Shown one piece after another: positions 8,839-17,623 of a stretch of DNA of 46,704 bases (position 1 is its first letter; each line of letters starts with the position of its first letter). The position numbers were made by a program, and so were the translations under genes. The notes under the pieces are model-generated. The model was given only the letters and a program-made list of their open reading frames with translations. It had not been told where the DNA came from and ran no database searches. The DNA is taken from assembly GCA_964387795.1 (NCBI GenBank), contig CAYLYP010000020.1, positions 1-46,704 of the forward strand, in the 5' to 3' direction. The DNA comes from CAYLYP01 sp964387795 (GTDB taxonomy: Bacteria > Bacteroidota > Bacteroidia > Bacteroidales > UBA7960).

Positions 8839-9990
8839 ATGACAAAAGATATTATTCCCCAATGGCTTCTTAAAGAGATAAGCGATAAGCAAATGTTGTT
8901 AATCGCAGAGAAAGTGTTTGACGGACAGAGATTAAATTCTTCTGATGCTTTATACCTTTATCAAAGCGCTCCTTTGGGTATCCTTGCTTTTTTAGCAAAT
9001 TATGTCAGGGAGAAAAAAAACGGAAAAAAGGTCTTATTCAATCATAATATCCATCTGGAGCCAAGTAATATATGCGTATTTAATTGTAACTTCTGCTCCT
9101 ATAGCCGCTTGCCGGGAAAAGGAGGATGGGAATACTCATTGGATGAAATGCTGAAAATGGTAGAAGAAAAGGCCATTGAAGGAATTACGGAAGTACACAT
9201 TGTTGGAGGAGTACATCCTGACAGGAATATTTATTTTTATGGAGAACTACTAAAAAGGATCCATGCATTAAAGCCCAATGTCCATATAAAAGCATTCACT
9301 GCTATTGAATTGGATTATATGATCAAAAAAGCAGGCATGACAATAGAACAAGGCCTGTCATTTTTAAAGGAATGCGGATTGCAATCAATACCAGGTGGAG
9401 GGGCAGAAATCTTTGATTCGGAAATAAGAGGTAAAATATGCAACTTGAAATCAACAGCTGAGCTTTGGCTAAAGATTCATAAGGCAGCCCATCTTCAAGG
9501 CTTACCATCCAATGCAACCATTTTATACGGGCATATTGAGTCCTATGAGCACCGTATTGACCATCTATATCAATTACGAAAACTACAGGATGAAACGGGA
9601 GGCTTTAATGCATTCATCCCTTTGAAATACAGAAATAAAAACAATAGGCTTTCTCATATTAATGAAGCTCCTGTTACTGAAGATTTAAAAAACTTTGCTA
9701 TCAGCCGCCTGTTCCTGGATAATATTATGCATATCAAGTCATACTGGCCAATGCTGGGAATTCCCCTTACCCAGATAGCACTTTCATTTGGGGTTGATGA
9801 TGTGGATGGAACAATAAATGATACCACTAAAATATATTCTATGGCCGGAAGCGAAGAGCAAAAGCCAGTCCTGACCACCTCAAGGATCATAGAGATGGTG
9901 CTACAGTCAAATTTTATACCGGTTGAAAGGGATTCAATATATAATGAAATAAAGGTCTATGAAACCTCATTTGAAACAAGCATCAATTAG
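8839..9990 (+). CDS. mqnE: aminofutalosine synthase MqnE (radical SAM)
   Basis: MqnE joins 3-[(1-carboxyvinyl)oxy]benzoate and the S-adenosylmethionine adenosyl group to make aminofutalosine, an early step of the futalosine menaquinone pathway. The 383-residue protein has the radical-SAM cluster motif CX3CX2C at Cys79, Cys83 and Cys86, in the context NHNIHLEPSNICVFNCNFC. Further family marks are VHIVGGVHPD, IKAFTAIELDYM and the SIPGGGAEIF segment, which separates MqnE from the cyclase MqnC (different HP and glycine-rich segments). Length is normal. No other mqn gene is in the window, so the pathway is scattered. smpB follows 69 bases later on the same strand, but with its own promoter-like box. 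MqnC or another related radical-SAM enzyme is the main alternative; I consider MqnE clearly better. Confidence 0.9.
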   Translation: MTKDIIPQWLLKEISDKQMLLIAEKVFDGQRLNSSDALYLYQSAPLGILAFLANYVREKKNGKKVLFNHNIHLEPSNICVFNCNFCSYSRLPGKGGWEYSLDEMLKMVEEKAIEGITEVHIVGGVHPDRNIYFYGELLKRIHALKPNVHIKAFTAIELDYMIKKAGMTIEQGLSFLKECGLQSIPGGGAEIFDSEIRGKICNLKSTAELWLKIHKAAHLQGLPSNATILYGHIESYEHRIDHLYQLRKLQDETGGFNAFIPLKYRNKNNRLSHINEAPVTEDLKNFAISRLFLDNIMHIKSYWPMLGIPLTQIALSFGVDDVDGTINDTTKIYSMAGSEEQKPVLTTSRIIEMVLQSNFIPVERDSIYNEIKVYETSFETSIN

Positions 9991-10032
9991 GTTCTATAGA
10001 AAAAGCCATAATTAAAATCAATCTATTTTTTG

Positions 10033-10040
10033 TAACTTTG
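10033..10040 (+). promoter_or_regulatory. Bacteroidota-type -7 box (TAACTTTG) upstream of smpB
   Basis: TAACTTTG matches the TAnnTTTG consensus of the Bacteroidota primary sigma factor. It lies 19 bases before the smpB ATG, which would give a very short leader. No clear TTTG -33 element is visible 19-21 bases upstream. Confidence 0.45.
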
Positions 10041-10059
10041 TTCCCATCAACAAAGAATT

Positions 10060-10503
10060 ATGTCATCCAACGTACAGATAAAAAACAAAAAGGCATCCTT
10101 TGAATATTTCCTTCTCGAAAAATTCATTGCCGGGATTGTGCTTACCGGCACAGAAATTAAGTCGATCAGAAAAGGCAAAGCAAACCTCACTGATGCCTAT
10201 TGTGCTTTTTCAGGAGGAGAATTATTTATCAGGAACATGCATATTTCAGAATATGAATATGGCACCTATAACAATCATGAGCCCAAAAGAGAGCGAAAAC
10301 TATTATTAACTACCCGGGAACTCAGGAAAATAAAGTCAAAACTGGAAGAAAAAGGCTTAACCCTCATTCCAACATTCATGTTTATCAATGAAAAAGGGCT
10401 TGCCAAAATAGAGATTGCACTTGGAAAAGGGAAAAAACTTTATGATAAGAGGGAAACATTAAAGAAAAAAGACACACAGCGTGAACTTGAAAGGGAAAAA
10501 TAA
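10060..10503 (+). CDS. smpB: SsrA-binding protein SmpB
   Basis: SmpB binds tmRNA and brings it to stalled ribosomes for trans-translation. The 147-residue sequence has the family signatures GTEIKSIRKGKANL (about residues 30-43), the strand pair around NMHISEY, and the basic C-terminal tail that begins at KGKKLYDKRETLKKKD and folds as a helix in the mRNA channel. Length is normal. It ends 21 bases before the end of the convergent HEAT-like repeat gene. The ssrA gene itself was not found nearby. Confidence 0.97.
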   Translation: MSSNVQIKNKKASFEYFLLEKFIAGIVLTGTEIKSIRKGKANLTDAYCAFSGGELFIRNMHISEYEYGTYNNHEPKRERKLLLTTRELRKIKSKLEEKGLTLIPTFMFINEKGLAKIEIALGKGKKLYDKRETLKKKDTQRELEREK

Positions 10504-10524
10504 AAGCTACTCATTTCTCTCACC

Positions 10525-11352
10525 TTACCTCAATTGAATCTCTTCTTTACGTTTTTTAATCTTTTTGGAAATAAAATTATCAGAAGTCTCTTTAAGAAGC
10601 TCATCTAAAAGATGAGTATCATTAATCCGTGAAATGGCTTTTTTCCGAACTTCAAAGTCATCATCATTTTTAATAATTTCCAATAAAACCTGAGGGTTTT
10701 CAATTTTCAATACAGCTTCATTCCTCACATAATAGTCAGGGTCATTAAGCGCAATAGTCTCAAGAAGTGATTGGTCATCAAGCATTTGAACGGCAATACC
10801 CCTCACATAATAATCATTATCTGTTAAAGCAATATTCCTAAGGACATCCACATTCTTAATTTTCTTAATGACTTCAGTCCGTATAGAGAAATCATGTATT
10901 GTCAACAACAAACGTTTTAAAATATCCTGATCAGAGATAGCTGACACAGCCATGATTCGTGTATCATGGTCATCTGCTTCAGAAACCACATTTTCCAGAA
11001 GTTCAGGATCATAGATTTTGTTAAGGGCTTCTTTACAAACATAATAGTCGTCCCGACATTCCATGACAATCTGAAATAAGAGCTTTTGATCCCTGATTTT
11101 ATCAACAGCAGCCATACGAACATAATAATCCCTGTCGTTTTTTGCGATATTAAATAACAATGACTGATCAGAAAGTTTTTCTGTGGCTATCTGTCGGGCA
11201 TAATAATCAGGATCAGACGAGGCAATACGTTTAAGCATCCCTTCATCACTAATCTGCCTAATTGTTTCAATCCTTTGATGATATGCAGAAGACTCGGTTT
11301 CAGGCTTAAAAGTTATTGCTCCTATCTCAGAGGAGTTTGTGAGTTCTTCCAT
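10525..11352 (-). CDS. HEAT/LRV-like repeat protein, nine 26-residue repeats
   Basis: A 275-residue protein built almost entirely of a 26-residue unit with the pattern DQsLLxxIAxnDxDYYVRxxAVxKI. Nine copies run from about residue 36 to 270: units starting near 36, 62, 88, 115, 141, 167, 193, 219 and 245. The best conserved units have DYYVR in the turn; units 4, 5 and 9 have drifted. Such alpha-alpha repeats, related to HEAT or leucine-rich-variant repeats, form curved protein-binding surfaces. There is no signal peptide, membrane segment or catalytic motif, so I infer a cytoplasmic scaffold. The start at 11352 (MEELTNSSEI) is the first Met of the frame. It is convergent with smpB and has no operon partner. 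The binding partner is unknown. Confidence 0.8.
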   Translation of the reverse strand: MEELTNSSEIGAITFKPETESSAYHQRIETIRQISDEGMLKRIASSDPDYYARQIATEKLSDQSLLFNIAKNDRDYYVRMAAVDKIRDQKLLFQIVMECRDDYYVCKEALNKIYDPELLENVVSEADDHDTRIMAVSAISDQDILKRLLLTIHDFSIRTEVIKKIKNVDVLRNIALTDNDYYVRGIAVQMLDDQSLLETIALNDPDYYVRNEAVLKIENPQVLLEIIKNDDDFEVRKKAISRINDTHLLDELLKETSDNFISKKIKKRKEEIQLR

Positions 11353-11491
11353 TGTCTAGCTTGTTTAATAACAAATTCCCTTTTTATTGTTGTATCCACT
11401 GTTTCATCTATATAATAAAACCATTGGGCACCAAATTTTATGCAAATTAACAAAATTAATTTAAAACACAAGCATTATTCTTAAAAAATGT

Positions 11492-12943
11492 CTATTTATC
11501 TTTTTTTCTTATTAAAAATAAACCAATGAAGGATAATAGCCCATTCAGGATTAAGATTTCAAATCCGAACTTATATCCCCATAACCATTCCTGAGAATTT
11601 GCACTTATCAGATATGACAATAAAGGAGAAAGGATACAAACCAGCGGGACCCATTTATCTTTAACTTTTAGTTTTGTAAAAAGCCCAAAAGAATACAAAC
11701 CAAGTAATGGTCCATAAGTATATCCGGCAATAGTAAAAAGTTTATTAATCAATGCCTGGTCGTTAATAAGCTGATATAATAATATTACAAGCATCATTAA
11801 TATCGAAAACATAATATGAACCTTATATCTTGTTTTTTTTATCCTGGTTTCGGTAATACCTTCCTTTTTTTTAAGACCCAGGATATCAATACAAAATGAG
11901 GTTGTAAGGGCAGTCAATGTACCATCAGCACTTGAATAAGCAGCCGATATCAGTCCTAAAAGAAAAGTAAGTCCCGCAGCAACGCCAAGATATTTAAAAG
12001 CAAGCAAAGGGAATAGTTCATCAGAAGTCCCATTAACCTTTATTTGATTTATATCAGCAAAAATATTTAATGCCCCTCCCAGAAATAAAAACAAAAGGTT
12101 AGCAAATATCAGGACGAAGCTAAAGGTAATCATGTTTTTCTTGGCATCTTTTAAATTCCTACAGCTCAGGTTCTTCTGCATCATATCCTGATCCAGGCCA
12201 GTCATCACAATAGTAATAAACATCCCTGAAAAAAACTGTTTAATAAAATACTTAGGATGCATTGGATCTGTAATAAACATTTCAAAATAACCCCTTGCTT
12301 TCATTGCTGAAAAAACTCCTTCAGATTCCATATTCATTTTACCGGCAACAATAAAAAATGTAATCACTACTGCGGCCAGCATAAAAGTGGTCTGAAGGGT
12401 ATCCGTCCAAACAATTGTTTTTATCCCCCCCTGAAACGTATACAAAAGGATGAGTAACATAAAAACTGCAACTGTCACAATGAAAGGGACACCCAAGGCA
12501 TCAAATACAAATAATTGTAAAGTATTGACTACTAAAAACATTCTACACGAAGAACCAATAAGCCTGCTTAATATAAAAAACAATGAACCCGTTTTATAGG
12601 ATTTACCTCCAAATCGTTGTTCAAGATACGTATAAATGGAAGTAAGGTTCAGCTTATAGTAAAGGGGCAAAAGCAGATATGCGATAACAAAATATCCAAA
12701 CAAATATCCAAATACCAAAACAAGGTATGAAAAGTGTTCTGTCCCTACAAGCCCCGGAACAGACATAAATGTTACTCCTGATAGTGATGCACCAATCATT
12801 CCGTATGCCACCACATACCAGGGAGATGATTTATTCCCGATAAAATAGGATTCGTTATTGCTTCCTCTTAAAGTTATCCTTGCTACAAGAAATAGCAAAA
12901 AAGTATAAATCAATAAACTTGATAAAATGATTACAGGGGTCAT
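11492..12943 (-). CDS. sodium:solute symporter family (SSF) transporter
   Basis: A 483-residue inner-membrane protein with about 13 hydrophobic segments across its length, of the SSF/SSS family that couples sodium entry to uptake of a small solute. Typical family marks are GASLSGVTFMSVPGL (residues 51-65) after TM2, the YTYLEQRFG loop near residue 105, and SAAYSSADGTLTALTTSF in TM8, whose adjacent Ser pair matches the sodium site of SSF transporters. Length is on the short side of normal. The substrate (sugar, proline, iodide, vitamin and others are known in the family) cannot be told from sequence, and no catabolic gene lies beside it. It is divergent from recR with a shared 78-base promoter region. 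Confidence 0.88.
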   Translation of the reverse strand: MTPVIILSSLLIYTFLLFLVARITLRGSNNESYFIGNKSSPWYVVAYGMIGASLSGVTFMSVPGLVGTEHFSYLVLVFGYLFGYFVIAYLLLPLYYKLNLTSIYTYLEQRFGGKSYKTGSLFFILSRLIGSSCRMFLVVNTLQLFVFDALGVPFIVTVAVFMLLILLYTFQGGIKTIVWTDTLQTTFMLAAVVITFFIVAGKMNMESEGVFSAMKARGYFEMFITDPMHPKYFIKQFFSGMFITIVMTGLDQDMMQKNLSCRNLKDAKKNMITFSFVLIFANLLFLFLGGALNIFADINQIKVNGTSDELFPLLAFKYLGVAAGLTFLLGLISAAYSSADGTLTALTTSFCIDILGLKKKEGITETRIKKTRYKVHIMFSILMMLVILLYQLINDQALINKLFTIAGYTYGPLLGLYSFGLFTKLKVKDKWVPLVCILSPLLSYLISANSQEWLWGYKFGFEILILNGLLSFIGLFLIRKKDK

Positions 12944-12969
12944 TATTTTTGTTTAGCTTAATTAGGTGA

Positions 12970-12996
12970 CAAAAATAGGAATAATTATTATTTTTG
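12970..12996. promoter_or_regulatory. divergent pair of TATTTTTG -7 boxes between the symporter gene and recR
   Basis: TATTTTTG on plus (12989-12996) faces recR, and the same octamer on minus (CAAAAATA at 12970-12977) faces the symporter. Both fit TAnnTTTG and lie 25-30 bases from the start codons. The region is very AT-rich and no -33 box is clear, so chance matches are possible. Confidence 0.35.
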
Positions 12997-13021
12997 ACCT
13001 TTATTAATTACAAATCTAAAA

Positions 13022-13645
13022 GTGGAAAACCTTCCTTCAAAAATATTACAGGACGCAGTTAACGAATTCTCAAAACTGCCGGGTATTGGAAAAAAAACTG
13101 CCCTGAGGCTAGTTTTGCACCTTCTCTCAAAGCAGCATGAGCAAACGCAGCAATTTGCACAATCCCTCCTCAATCTTGAAAACATCCAATATTGCCCTCA
13201 ATGTCATAACCTTAGCGACAATGCTGGTCTGTGTCCTATATGTATTTCAGATAAAAGGGATGCCAGCATCATTTGTGTTGTTGAAGACATCAGGGATATT
13301 ATTGCAATTGAAAATACAGGACAATATTTTGGGCATTACCACGTTTTAGGGGGGATTATTTCACCCATGAATGGCATTGGACCTAATGATTTAAACATCG
13401 GTTCACTGGTTGAAAGGGTCAGTAATGGCAATATTAAAGAAGTAATCATGGCACTTAGCACCACAATGGAAGGCGATACAACTTTATTCTTTATATCAAG
13501 GAAGCTTCAGGCTTTCCAGATAAAAATGAGCACCATTGCAAGAGGTATTGCCGTTGGCGATGAATTAGAATATGCTGATGAAATCACCCTTGGGCGTTCA
13601 ATCATCAACCGGACTCCTTTAGAAAACAACCTTTCAAGATCGTAA
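13022..13645 (+). CDS. recR: recombination mediator RecR (GTG start)
   Basis: RecR acts with RecO and RecF to load RecA onto gapped single-stranded DNA. The 207-residue protein begins with the helix-hairpin-helix segment EFSKLPGIGKKTALRLVLHL (residues 15-34). It then has the zinc finger with Cys58, Cys61, Cys71 and Cys74 and the Toprim domain starting at ICVVEDIRDI (about 84-175). The start is a GTG at 13022: the frame is closed by a TGA at 12995-12997, there is no ATG between, and ENLPSKILQDAVNEFSKLPG aligns with usual RecR N-termini. Eighteen bases separate it from the downstream glycosyltransferase, so the two are probably co-transcribed, although they are not functionally linked. Confidence 0.96.
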   Translation: MENLPSKILQDAVNEFSKLPGIGKKTALRLVLHLLSKQHEQTQQFAQSLLNLENIQYCPQCHNLSDNAGLCPICISDKRDASIICVVEDIRDIIAIENTGQYFGHYHVLGGIISPMNGIGPNDLNIGSLVERVSNGNIKEVIMALSTTMEGDTTLFFISRKLQAFQIKMSTIARGIAVGDELEYADEITLGRSIINRTPLENNLSRS

Positions 13646-13663
13646 ATTCAACCATTTCTTCCC

Positions 13664-15634
13664 ATGAAGCTCTCAGTTATCATCGTAAACTACAATGTCA
13701 AATACTTCCTTGAACAATGCCTTCTCTCTGTAGAAAAGGCAATGCAAAATATTGAGGGGGAAGTATTTGTTGTTGACAATAATTCGGTTGACGGGAGTAT
13801 GCAGATGGTAAAGCAAAAATTCCCCTGGGTCATTGCCATTGAAAACAAAGAAAATCTTGGTTTCTCAAAAGCAAATAATCAGGCAATAAGAAGCAGTAAG
13901 GGAGAATACGTGCTATTACTCAATCCTGATACTGTGGTTCAGGATGATACTTTTGAAAAAGTTGTAGATTTTATGGATCAACACCCTGATGCCGGTGGAC
14001 TGGGCGTTAAGATGTTAGATGGCAAAGGCAACTTCCTTCCTGAATCAAAAAGAGGCCTTCCCACACCTAATGTTGCATTTTATAAGATATTTGGGTTATC
14101 AAAGCTCTTTCCCAAATCAAAAATCTTTGGACGCTATCACCTTGGATTTCTAGATAACAACCAGACCCATCAGGTCGAGATATTATCTGGTGCTTTTATG
14201 CTTATGCGGAAAGAGACCCTTGATAAAACAGGCCTGCTTGATGAAGATTATTTTATGTATGGTGAAGATATCGATTTGTCTTATCGTATTTTAAAAGCCG
14301 GATATAAAAATTATTATTTTCCCCACACTCGTATCATTCATTACAAAGGGGAAAGTACAAAAAAAAGTAGTGTCAACTATGTCTTTGTATTTTATAGGGC
14401 CATGGCCATATTTGCAGCTAAACATTTTTCGGCTCGCAATGCCCGTCTTTTCTCTATTTTAATTAACCTGGCTATCTATTTCAGGGCATCTATTGCTATT
14501 GCTAACAGGTTTTTCAAAAGAATCTTCTGGCCTTTAACTGATACTGCATTATTTATCGGAGGTTTATTTGCTATCAAAGAATATTGGGAAACAAAAATGA
14601 TTGTTTCACAAGCTGCAAGCTATTACCCCGAAGAGCTTCTTAGAATTGCTTTCCCCATTTACGCATTGGTTTGTGTTGCATCAATATATCTTAACGGTGG
14701 TTACGACAAGCCAATGAAATATCTTAGCATCCTTCGTGGTATCGCCATTGGCGCTGTGACAATTCTTGTATTTTATGCACTCTTACCCGAATATTTCAGG
14801 TTCTCAAGAGCTATTATCCTACTTGGCGCCCTTTGGGCTGTTATTGCTACTATTGTTACCCGGACTATGGCACATCTTATCAAATATAAGAATTTAAGCC
14901 TGGGCAATGAAAAATCGAAAAGGTTCGCCGTTGTTGGCAGTCATGAAGAAGCTACCCGAATCGCTGCACATTTAAGATCCAGCTCTATCAACCCTTCCCT
15001 GATTGCCCTTGTTAACGTAGATCATGGCCCACAGACAGAATCTGAACTTGGTATGGTTGGTCATATTGGCCAACTTAAAGAAATTGCCGAAATCTATGCT
15101 ATTGATGAAATCATTTTCTGCGCTAAAGACCTTAGCAGCCAGACAATTATTGACCAAATGTCATTATTAAAGAACCCTGACCTTAACTTCAGGATTGCAC
15201 CACCCGAAAGCCTATTCATCATTGGTAGCAATTCTATTGATGTATTCGGCGATATCTATACAATCAATATTAATTCAATAAACCATCCCGCCAACCGAAG
15301 AAACAAAAGGCTTATGGATTTGGGACTTTCAATTGTTCTCTTAATAGGTTTACCTCTCTTTGTTTTTATTATTAATAAACCTTTTGGATTTATAAAAAAT
15401 GTTGTCCTTGTTCTGTTACATAAAAAAACATGGGTGGGTTATAACAATACTGTTGACATCTCAAAATTGCCTTCCCTTCCTGAAGGCGTTTTATCCTCAT
15501 GCGAAGCCCTTAAAGGCAAACATCTTGACAATCAAACCATAAAAAACCTCAATTCTTTATACTCCAAAGATTATAAAACCGAAAAAGACTTCTTAATATT
15601 CTGGAAAGGCTTTAAAAATTTAGGCCGCCAATAA
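13664..15634 (+). CDS. family 2 glycosyltransferase fused to a membrane and Rossmann-like C-terminal half
   Basis: The first ~250 of 656 residues are a GT-A family 2 glycosyltransferase: LSVIIVNYNVKYFLEQCL at the start, EVFVVDNNSVDGS, NKENLGFSKANNQAI, the metal-binding-type LLNPD (85-89) and the acceptor-side DEDYFMYGEDIDLSYR. It resembles rhamnosyltransferase-like enzymes that add a sugar to a lipid-linked or envelope glycan. After it come several hydrophobic segments (about 270-410). A soluble domain starts FAVVGSHEEATRIAAHL near residue 420 and resembles the nucleotide-binding N-terminal domain of polyprenyl-phosphate sugar phosphotransferases, including DEIIFCAKDL. One more membrane helix (about 550-572) follows, but the catalytic phosphotransferase domain that normally comes next is missing. 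So it is a transferase with a borrowed regulatory-like half. The polymer it works on is not known. Confidence 0.85.
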   Translation: MKLSVIIVNYNVKYFLEQCLLSVEKAMQNIEGEVFVVDNNSVDGSMQMVKQKFPWVIAIENKENLGFSKANNQAIRSSKGEYVLLLNPDTVVQDDTFEKVVDFMDQHPDAGGLGVKMLDGKGNFLPESKRGLPTPNVAFYKIFGLSKLFPKSKIFGRYHLGFLDNNQTHQVEILSGAFMLMRKETLDKTGLLDEDYFMYGEDIDLSYRILKAGYKNYYFPHTRIIHYKGESTKKSSVNYVFVFYRAMAIFAAKHFSARNARLFSILINLAIYFRASIAIANRFFKRIFWPLTDTALFIGGLFAIKEYWETKMIVSQAASYYPEELLRIAFPIYALVCVASIYLNGGYDKPMKYLSILRGIAIGAVTILVFYALLPEYFRFSRAIILLGALWAVIATIVTRTMAHLIKYKNLSLGNEKSKRFAVVGSHEEATRIAAHLRSSSINPSLIALVNVDHGPQTESELGMVGHIGQLKEIAEIYAIDEIIFCAKDLSSQTIIDQMSLLKNPDLNFRIAPPESLFIIGSNSIDVFGDIYTININSINHPANRRNKRLMDLGLSIVLLIGLPLFVFIINKPFGFIKNVVLVLLHKKTWVGYNNTVDISKLPSLPEGVLSSCEALKGKHLDNQTIKNLNSLYSKDYKTEKDFLIFWKGFKNLGRQ

Positions 15635-15667
15635 ATAATCAGGTATTATTTTACTAAAATTATTTCC

Positions 15668-15702
15668 AAGCCAGCAAACAATCTTGCTGGTTTGTTGTTT
15701 TT
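15668..15702 (+). terminator. rho-independent terminator after the glycosyltransferase gene
   Basis: The stem AAGCCAGCAA/TTGCTGGTTT (15668-15677 and 15684-15693, one G-T pair) with a 6-base loop is followed by a T-rich tail. It lies 34 bases after the stop and would end the recR-glycosyltransferase unit. Confidence 0.8.
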
Positions 15703-15813
15703 CATTAAATGCTTCTCCCATCGCCTGTTGTGAACATTTTTCATACCAGACAAGATTCGATGAGGCATTATATGAATTAATAAAAATCCCCTAACATAAA
15801 AAATCTGATTTGC

Positions 15814-17121
15814 ATGGCCAAATTTGAAATCCTGATGCCTAAAATGGGCGAAAGCATAACCGAAGCAACAATTACAAAATGGTTAAAAAAAGCCGGAGAA
15901 CAGGTTAAAGAAGACGAAAGCATTGCTGAAATAGCCACTGATAAAGTAGATTCAGAAATTCCTTCCCCTGTTGATGGCACACTTATACAAATCCTTTTTA
16001 AAGAAGGAGATGTAGTACCCGTTGAAACTATTATTGCAATTATTGACACCGAAGCAGGAGAAACCACTGAAATAGCTATTCAGGGCAATTCAACAGCTCA
16101 AGCATTACCTCATGCCAGTAAAAAAACAGAAATCCCAATATCAACAATAAAATCAGATATTTCCCCAAAAACTATCGGTTCTTCTGGCAAAAGGTTTTAC
16201 TCTCCATTAATAAAAAGCATTGCAAAAGAGGAAGGAATATCTGAAAGTGAATTGGATTCAATACATGGAACAGGAAAAGATCAAAGGCTTACCAAAGATG
16301 ATGTTTTAAGCTGGTTAAAAACAAGAAACACATCATCATCTGGTTCCCAAACACTTTCTACCCCTCAACCTGTATCTTCTGTTCAATCCCCAAATACAGA
16401 TATGCTTAAGCCTGGTGATGAAATCATTGAAATGGACAGAATCCGTAAACTCATCGCCGATCACATGGTAATGTCTGAGAATACTTCTGTCCATGTAACT
16501 TCAGTCATTGAAGCAGATGTCACTGGCCTGGTTCACTGGAGAGAAAAGAATAAGGCTCTCTTTGAAAAGCGTGAAAATGAAAAATTGACCTTTACCCCTA
16601 TTTTCATTCAGGCAATTGCAAAGGCAATTACTGATTATCCAATGCTTAATGTCTCACTTGATAATCATACAATCATCAAGCATAAAAACATAAATATCGG
16701 AATGGCTGCAGCCCTCCCAAGCGGGAACCTTATTGTGCCAGTCATTAAAAATGCTGACCGACTAAGCCTAATTGGATTAACAAAACAGGTGAATGACCTT
16801 GCACAAAGGGCCAGGGATAACAAGCTTATTCCCGATGAAATACAGGGAGGGACATTTACCCTTACAAATCTTGGCACTTTTGGGACGATTATAGGAACGC
16901 CTATCATCAACCAACCTCAAGTTGCCATACTTGGTGTTGGTGCAATAAAGAAAAAACCTGTTGTTATTGAATCACCTCTTGGCGATACTATTGGCATTCG
17001 TTCAATGATGTACCTATCCTTGTCTTATGACCATCGTATCATAGATGGGGCATTGGGGGGCATGTTTTTAAAACGGATTGCTGAATATCTTGAAAACTTC
17101 GATACCTCACAGGGAATCTGA
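15814..17121 (+). CDS. dihydrolipoamide acyltransferase, E2 of a 2-oxoacid dehydrogenase complex
   Basis: E2 carries acyl groups on a lipoyl arm and transfers them to CoA. The 435-residue protein has one lipoyl domain (residues 1-80) with the modified Lys44 in ATDKVDSEIPSP. A flexible Ser/Thr/Pro linker follows, then a peripheral-subunit-binding domain (about 128-168, FYSPLIKSIAKEEGISESEL). Another linker leads to the catalytic domain (about 205-430), which ends with the active-site segment DHRIIDGALGG. MAKFEILMPKMGESITEATI is typical of branched-chain or unspecified Bacteroidota E2 proteins. No E1 or E3 gene lies next to it, so the complex (branched-chain, pyruvate or 2-oxoglutarate) cannot be named; a branched-chain or generic 2-oxoacid role is my best guess. 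The gene has its own terminator downstream. Confidence 0.92.
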   Translation: MAKFEILMPKMGESITEATITKWLKKAGEQVKEDESIAEIATDKVDSEIPSPVDGTLIQILFKEGDVVPVETIIAIIDTEAGETTEIAIQGNSTAQALPHASKKTEIPISTIKSDISPKTIGSSGKRFYSPLIKSIAKEEGISESELDSIHGTGKDQRLTKDDVLSWLKTRNTSSSGSQTLSTPQPVSSVQSPNTDMLKPGDEIIEMDRIRKLIADHMVMSENTSVHVTSVIEADVTGLVHWREKNKALFEKRENEKLTFTPIFIQAIAKAITDYPMLNVSLDNHTIIKHKNINIGMAAALPSGNLIVPVIKNADRLSLIGLTKQVNDLAQRARDNKLIPDEIQGGTFTLTNLGTFGTIIGTPIINQPQVAILGVGAIKKKPVVIESPLGDTIGIRSMMYLSLSYDHRIIDGALGGMFLKRIAEYLENFDTSQGI

Positions 17122-17125
17122 TTTT

Positions 17126-17164
17126 AAAAAAAAGGCAGGGGCCTAAGTCCCCTGCCTTTTTTTT
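17126..17164 (+). terminator. strong rho-independent terminator after the E2 gene
   Basis: An A8 run, the stem GGCAGGGG/CCCCTGCC (17134-17141 and 17149-17156) with a 7-base loop, and a T8 run start 5 bases after the stop. The symmetry allows use from either strand. Confidence 0.95.
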
Positions 17165-17495
17165 ATTTACAAAACAAGCATGACAAGTTTATTAAAGCAT
17201 CTAATCCTATATTTATTTTTACTAATAACGTTACTGAAAAAACCTATTTTCAATCAGATTTGTTAAAACCTGATTGCTTTGCAAATCTCAATCAGGCATT
17301 GACATAATCCACAACAAATCAACATTTCAAAACAATAAGAAAATAAAAGATAACAGAATCCTCTCGTCAGGTGAATTGATTCTATTATTGATTAGAAAAC
17401 GCCTTGAATCATAGCAAAAGATAAAAAATGAAAATTATTATTGATATTTTCCCGATAAGTCAGTGATTTAATGATTTTCTTCGATTCGATTTTTT
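17165..17495. other. intergenic region, no gene seen
   Basis: About 330 bases between the E2 terminator and the promoter box of the exonuclease gene. AT-rich, with no coding pattern on either strand, no tRNA and no strong palindrome that I could find. Confidence 0.6.
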
Positions 17496-17503
17496 TATCT
17501 TTG
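17496..17503 (+). promoter_or_regulatory. Bacteroidota-type -7 box (TATCTTTG) upstream of the exonuclease gene
   Basis: TATCTTTG matches TAnnTTTG. Transcription from here would start near 17510. That rules out starts upstream of this point for the exonuclease frame and supports the ATG at 17624 with a leader of roughly 110 bases. A -33 element is not obvious. Confidence 0.45.
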
Positions 17504-17623
17504 CTGATTGTTAAAAAACAATTACAAAGTTTTTTGTATCCCATAATACAAACAAAGACCAATTCAGGCCACCAGGCAATTAATCTAACCCTCAGGATAA
17601 AAAACAACAATAATTACAATCTC

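Noticed and set aside
17471..17623. N-terminal extension of the exonuclease frame
   Set aside because: It overlaps a TATCTTTG promoter box and does not resemble the family; DnaQ homology starts at the ATG at 17624.
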